Shown here one piece after another: positions 59,148-64,000 of a DNA stretch of 64,000 bases. A program made the translations under genes and the position numbers. Under the pieces are notes generated by a model that had not been told where the DNA came from, made no database searches, and worked only from the letters and a program-made list of their open reading frames with translations. The stretch is from positions 868,001-932,000 of the forward strand of contig JAUJYN010000021.1 of NCBI GenBank assembly GCA_030737835.1. The letters are read 5' to 3'. Each line of letters begins with the position of its first letter. The stretch's first letter is position 1. Origin of the DNA: Acorus gramineus (lineage: Eukaryota > Streptophyta > Magnoliopsida > Acorales > Acoraceae).

Positions 59148-62022
59148 TGTTATATATGTGTCACTTTTATCCTTCTGGTCACCATTGGAGCATTCTGGCA
59201 GTTTTTCAACTTTTTCTTTTTTTCGATCGGAACCGCTAAAATTTCAGACTTTTAGCTATCATCCTGAGTTTGAGGACTCCGATTGAAAATCTAACTGCAT
59301 ATTATGTGTCCTGGTGCCATTTCAAGCCACTCTTGAAAATTTCATCGAATTCCGGTAACGTTTCAGAATTTCACAGTTCTGAATCGTATCCGGGTTTTGA
59401 CCAAGCGAAAAGTCATTGGGAGACTTGACTTGGTCAAAGTTGACCCTTGACTTGGTCAAATGGTTTTGGTTTTTAGTGTGGTTGGGTTGACTAGGGTCAA
59501 ATCTCACCTAAACCTAACCTAAACCTAGCTTAACCTAATTTAATTCTAAGTGGTGAGTGTGTGAGTGTGTGTGTGGTGTGTGTGTGTGTTTAAGTGAAGT
59601 CCACGCCTAGGTATAGTGCCCTCCCCCCCCAACTATTCATCATATTCTCCATTTCAAGCTCTCTCTCTCTCTCACTCCCCTCTCTTTATTTCCCCTTTAT
59701 GACCAAGCTATAGTGTTCCAAAGAAGAAGCCATTGAAGGAGAAAAGATAGGTGAGGACCCGATCTATCCTTCCATGGTTTCATTTTTGAGTTCCCTCATG
59801 TGTGACCCCCTCTCATAGCCTCTTTTCTCCCCTGTATTCAGCCCCTCCTTGGCTGAGAAGAAGGCTTGGTGGTGGTGGTCTTGGAGGTGGCAAATCGGTG
59901 CGCGAAGAGCACCCGATCTTCCCTCCCTTCCTTTCCTCCCTTGGGTGAGCCTTCTTTCCTTCCTTTTCTTGTTTAGATGCATGTTTAGGAGGTGTTTTTG
60001 GATGTGCTAGGTGAGCATGAGGGTTTGGGGTGGGGGAGGGCTGAGGGAGGTGGTAGAGTATGCTCGGGCAGTGGGGGCTCATCAACGAGTGCGCGCGAGC
60101 TTGCGCCGGCAGGCAGGCAGGCAGGGCAGACTGGCAGGCACACTGTCGGGCGAGCTGGTAGGGGACGTGGGCATGCGCGTGGGCGTGCACGCGGGTGCTG
60201 TGTAGGGGGCGCAGTATGCGGGGCGAGCGGGCGGTGTGCGGGTGCTGCTAGGGGGCACAGTGCGCGCAGGGCGAGCAGGCGTGCGAGCGGGGAGTGCGTG
60301 CGGGGTACTGCGCTGGGGCACAGTGCGTGCGGGTGTGCGCGGAGGGCGCTGCACTGGGGCGCATTGCGCACGGGTGCATTCGGGGCTGGACGCGCGATGC
60401 GCGCGGGCGCGCGCGTGCGTGCGCCCGAGCGTGCGGCGTGTCTGGGCGCGCGGGCTGGGCTCGGCGGCCTGTCTGGGCGTGCGGGCAGGGGCTCGGCAGC
60501 ACGTCTGGGCTTGCGGGCTGGCGAGCGGCAGTGCGCCCCGGGCTCGGGCGTACGTGCATGCGTGCACACCCATGCGTGTGCGTGCGGGTGGCCGTGCGCA
60601 GGGCTGCCCGGGGGGGGTGCGGGAGTGAGTCCGGGGCACTCGGGCTCGCGTGCGTGCGGGCTGTGTGTACGCTTGTCCGAGTGTTGGGTATTGTGTATTT
60701 TACTCACCGTTTTGAATACCCTGTCTTGCAGATCTTGACGGACGGTCACGCGACGACCCGGGTATTGGTGAGTGGGACAACCCAACCCAGTTGGGAGGCG
60801 TTCGATGCACGTAGGCGTGCATTGCCCTCCCCTGGGGCACCATAATTGCATATTAGCTAGTATAAATTGTAAACTATGCCTTGCATGAATATTTTGTTGT
60901 ATCCATGCCACCTTAGCTATGCATGCATGATAAATATGATATATCCATGCCACCTTAGATTTGTATGCTAGGGATATGCACCCTTACATCATATTAGAGG
61001 CCTATGCATGCCTAGACACCTTACCCCGACCTGTGCATGTTCCCACCTAGTTTAATTCAGTTAAATTAAATGTGAGCATGCCTTAGAGAATATTATCACT
61101 TGTTGCTATAATATGTGTCTCCCCGCATCTTAGTTATGCGCCCCGGAGGAATTCATGTGAATTCATGACATTGTAGAGTTGAGATCGGTGTCGGCGGATC
61201 CAAGGGGATCGTAACCGTGTGGGTAGGCTGTTTCTCTTCCCTTCGTTGGATCCGTGTAGGAACTTCTCAGCGTTAGACAGGCCGTCCTGACAGAGGGCTC
61301 CCATCAGTAGGCACCTCCTGATTTGGTTTCGGACTGTGCTGAATGTGGGAGTAGACCAGGCGAGCTACGGTGTGGAGGAGAGGCTATCGGTGGACCAAGG
61401 GTGATCAACAGCCTAGTCAGTCCCAAAAGACCATGTCACCAGTTTGAGGGTGAGGGTGAGGGTGTAGTGGGTTGGCGATGAGCGACCCACTGGTTTGTGT
61501 AGTTGTTGCCACTTAGAGGCTATGAATGATTTGAGGTTAATATGAATTGTGATGCATGGGTTGTGCTATTCACTGAGCGTGTGGCTCACCCCTCGCATAT
61601 ATATTTTTCTCCAGTGTTATCTGAGTCGGATCAGCCGGAGGAGCTCCCCGAGGCACGTCAGCAGTAGCGGAGCAGCGTCACGTTCCCGCGAGTGTTAGAG
61701 GCTATCAGCATCCCTTTCTTTATTGTATGTATTATATTTCCGTGCTTGGGCACCCGTTTGTATTATATTTGGATGTCATTGTATATATTGGCTCTCATAA
61801 GACAGTTGATTATGTATCGAGTCTGTAATATGTTTTTGAATTACAGACTCAGTCTTTTAGCTTCCGCTATTTGTGTATATGTATCATGTCAGCCTTGCTT
61901 TTGTCTGTGTTGTCATTTTTGGTGTTGTTTAGAGTATGTTATTTACCTGCTGTATAGACTGCTGATATCGTATATTTATACACTTGCGCGCGTCCCGGGG
62001 ACGGCCGCCCTGGGGCGTGACA
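59148..62022 (+). repeat. 3' LTR of element K
   Basis: 2,875 bases. Parallel to the 5' LTR with donor 59751, acceptor 59841, donor 59945, CpG tract 60060-60670, acceptor 60731, exon-like 60732-60767, donor 60768 and acceptor 61614. It keeps the ~80 bases lost from the 5' copy (around 61755-61835). Confidence 0.93.
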
Positions 62023-62567
62023 ACCACCATCTCTTCAGCCTCTCCACCAGCCCTTCTTGGCAGAAACCAGGGGTGCAAGGGCATGAGAAGGGGATTGAGA
62101 GAAGAGAAACAACAACAACAACAACACATGCTCACCTTTTCTCACCCTTTCTCACTCTTTCATGAGCTTCTTCTTCATTCTTTCCTCCATTAACAACACA
62201 CACACAACCAAAAAAATAGAGAGGGAGAGGGAGTGAGAGGTTTCCACAGAAGGGGGGTTTTAAATGGAGATAAAGTGAGTTGGTGGGGGGGGGGGGACAA
62301 GACCAAATCGTCCCTCACCAGAAGGGGGGTTTTTATGAAATCTAACTAAAAAATGAGCATCTCATGATAAAATCATATTTAAACCTCTTCATCTTGGATT
62401 TTAACAAAATTAAATCCAAATACCAAATCGGAAATACATAACTTCCAGGAGAAAAATTATGTAGCCAAATTTTCAATCAGAGCGCTCCAACTCCTGCAGG
62501 TGGCTAAAAGCCAAAATTTTAGCTACTCCGATCGAAAAATAAGGCTCCAAATGACACAGGCATAACA

Positions 62568-62580
62568 TTCTTCCCCCCTT
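62568..62580 (-). other. Polypurine tract of element I
   Basis: Sense AAGGGGGGAAGAA, abutting LTR I at 62567 and showing that this is a 3' LTR. Confidence 0.8.
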
Positions 62581-62679
62581 AGGAAATTTAGTCCTCGAAA
62601 TTTAAGGAAACCCAAAGGGAAGACCGAATATAGCAAGTATCACGCATAGACCTTTTGCTCCCAAGTGGTCTATGCACCA

Positions 62680-63770
62680 GACTGGCGCTACCGACACACT
62701 GTAATCAAAGGAACGGTCTTAGCGTGGAGCCTCTTCTCATGTTTGTCCTTGACCTCGATCCACTGCTCCATGAACGACAAATCCAGCTCGAGAATGAGAC
62801 AGTCGAATTGAATGACTGAGCAGGATCATGGACATAACGCCTCAGCCACGAGACAAGGACGACGTCGTGGGCATGAGCCAGCTGTGGGGGAAAGGCTACA
62901 TGACAAGCCACCTCCCCAATCCACTCAATGACGAAAAACAGTCCCATTGAAGAGCCAACTCAGCTTGCCCCGAACGTCGAAACAAAGGGTGCCATTAAAC
63001 CAGGACACCTCCACGAAAACATGGTCGCCAAACCCAAAGGTAAGCTCCTGGCGACGATGACCTACGTAGCCCTTCTGTCGGTTCTGGGAGGTGCAGATGC
63101 ACACATGAACCAACCTGGCCACTGCAAGATCAAACAACTAACTTATGGCCCCTCCAACTGGCGCTCCTCAACCGTCCCAACACAAGGGAGGTATAAAACT
63201 GCGCCTGTAGAGTGCCTTTCATAGATCCATCTGGATGCTCGAATGGCAGTCATCTTGCAGGCATACCCCAACAAATGGGTGGTGCCTCACCCAACTGCCC
63301 TCATCATCGAGCACGCAGGCACATAGCATGTCCTCCAAGGTCTGAATCGTCCTCTTTGTCTGGCTGTCCATCGGCGATGAAACGCTATACTTAAATGGAG
63401 GCTCGCGCCAAAGCCTGCCAAGGCTGTGCCACAACCTCAAAGTAACCCTCGCGTCTCAACCGAAAATAGCGTCGACCGGAGTGCCATGAAGACGAACAAT
63501 CGCGAAGGTGAAAACCCATGACAAGGCGTCCAAAGACTCAATCAGTCGGATTAGGGGAGGAAATGCGGACCTAGTCAGTCGGTCAATGATCACCTTGACA
63601 GCGTCGTGACCCGAACATGACATTAGCGAGTTCGCAACAATTCCTGCTAACCCACTCCCACGTGCACTGAGGAATCTCCATCGACTGACGCTTTCCAACG
63701 CGATGGTGATTCTCGAACTTTGCATGAGGGCATGCCAACCTGGGGAAACAAGGTCACCCATATTGCCTTT
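62680..63770 (-). pseudogene. Integrase of element I, decayed
   Basis: On the - strand from about 63770: a run resembling NHHRVGKRQSMEIPQ, then GHDAVKVIIDRLTRSAF, RLIESLDALSWVFTFAIV and RLHGTPVDAIFG (catalytic core), MDSQTKRTIQTLEDMLCACV and DDEGSWVRHHPFV (core end), RRQELTFGFGDHVFVEVS, then VIEWIGEVACHVAFPPQL, HDVVLVSWLRRYVHDPAQ and the tail. Frameshifts break it into at least five pieces. This is the only place in the window where an integrase core can be recognised, so I belonged to a once autonomous relative. Confidence 0.85.
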
Positions 63771-64000
63771 TCATCGCACTACTAGCAATCTCAATGAAGG
63801 CTACTCCAAAGTAGTCCACGGAAGCCCAATAAAACTTTTGAGATTCATGAAGGCATCCGGCGAATTCATCAACCCTGACAGCAGTACTTAAAACTCGTAG
63901 TGCCCGAAACGGTAACGAAAGGCCATCTACAGGATGTCCAACTTCCGGATCTCCAACTTGTGCTACCCTTGTGCGAAGATCGATCTAACAGCAGACACCC
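63771..64000 (-). pseudogene. Reverse transcriptase core fragment of element I
   Basis: From the right edge on the - strand: KIDLRT, then in other frames HKLEIRKLDIL, MAFRYRFGHYEF and SGLMNSPDAFMNL, matching the KIDLRSGYHQ and AFRTRYGHYEF region of Ty3/Gypsy reverse transcriptase. Stops and frameshifts are dense. It lies close against the integrase piece, so the intervening polymerase end and RNase H appear deleted. The rest continues off the window. Confidence 0.65.

Larger units (their letters stand above)
53568..62022 (+). mobile_element. Element K: complete Ty3/Gypsy element, target duplication ACCAC
   Basis: 5' LTR 53568-56329 (2,762 bases), inside 56330-59147 (2.8 kb), 3' LTR 59148-62022 (2,875 bases). 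ACCAC is at 53563-53567 and 62023-62027. Order: primer binding site, gag with three in-frame stops, 100-base module, reverse transcriptase thumb, most of RNase H, integrase tail, polypurine tract. Protease, reverse transcriptase catalytic core and integrase core are missing. It lacks the LTR-derived block and the RNase H deletion of A, C and G, so it is nearer the ancestral layout. Confidence 0.95.
18418..62567 (-). mobile_element. LTR of element I (B-type), split into four pieces by H, J and K
   Basis: Begins TGTCATGCCCC at 18418 and ends CATAACA at 62567, next to the reversed polypurine tract at 62568. Pieces: 18418-19011, 48541-48670, 51348-53567 and 62028-62567, about 3.5 kb in all. As the polypurine tract abuts it, this is the 3' LTR of a minus element whose inside runs off the right edge. 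It is the oldest layer of the nest. It resembles LTR B but has an A/T-rich stretch (about 52985-53480) where B and the others have G/C-rich repeats. Confidence 0.85.

Noticed and set aside
62705-64000. Element I as the autonomous helper for A, C, G and K
   Set aside because: Its integrase and polymerase are broken by many frameshifts and its LTR is of the B type. It only shows that a fuller relative once existed.

Overview
The window is a stretch of repeat-dense seed-plant chromatin, almost entirely long terminal repeat (LTR) retrotransposons inserted into one another. The evidence for a plant is a Ty3/Gypsy gag and chromovirus-type integrase tail, a primer binding site matching plant initiator tRNA-Met (TGGTATCAGAGCC), and a fragment of a plant mobile domain (PMD) gene with plant-style introns. 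The species cannot be named from sequence alone. I see no rRNA, tRNA, CRISPR or bacterial gene.

The repeats belong to one broad group, best matching the Tekay/Del type of chromovirus with very long LTRs. Sense-strand LTRs begin TGTTATATATGTGTCAC and end GGGGCGTGACA and run about 2.7-3.9 kb. Layout, with names used below: L1 (1-375, +) and L2 (376-2729, -) are LTR fragments joined head to head. B is a + element with only its integrase end (2849-3002) and 3' LTR (3003-16828), split by the complete - element A (6175-16054, target duplication GAGGG). A PMD pseudogene follows (16897-18417). From 18418 to 62567 lies I, a B-type LTR in - orientation, opened by H (+ solo LTR, 19012-48540), J (- solo LTR, 48671-51342) and K (+ complete element, 53568-62022). 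H holds C (- element, 20307-47042). The gag of C holds D (solo LTR, 25583-28906) and E (solo LTR, 29145-32209). The last five bases of E hold G (- element, 32210-43359), and the LTR of G holds F (+ solo LTR, 33077-36561). The broken pol of element I fills 62568-64000. Five-base target duplications were read for A, C, D, E, F, G, J and K.

The four two-LTR elements (A, C, G, K) are all non-autonomous: gag is kept (open only in G), protease is gone, reverse transcriptase is reduced to its end, and the integrase core is missing. A, C and G also share an LTR-derived block inside the element, and C and G share one RNase H-to-integrase deletion junction. They look like a deletion derivative that was amplified, presumably by proteins supplied in trans.

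The most unusual signal is in the LTRs. The TATA box sits only about 265-600 bases from the LTR start, leaving roughly 2.5-3 kb of transcribed leader. In that leader, splice-like donors and acceptors recur in the same order in divergent copies and bracket a conserved exon-like block of 36-37 bases. The presumed introns hold the fast-changing material: a CpG-dense low-complexity tract, an 88-base tandem repeat able to form G-quadruplexes, and a 100-base module with imperfect inverted ends.
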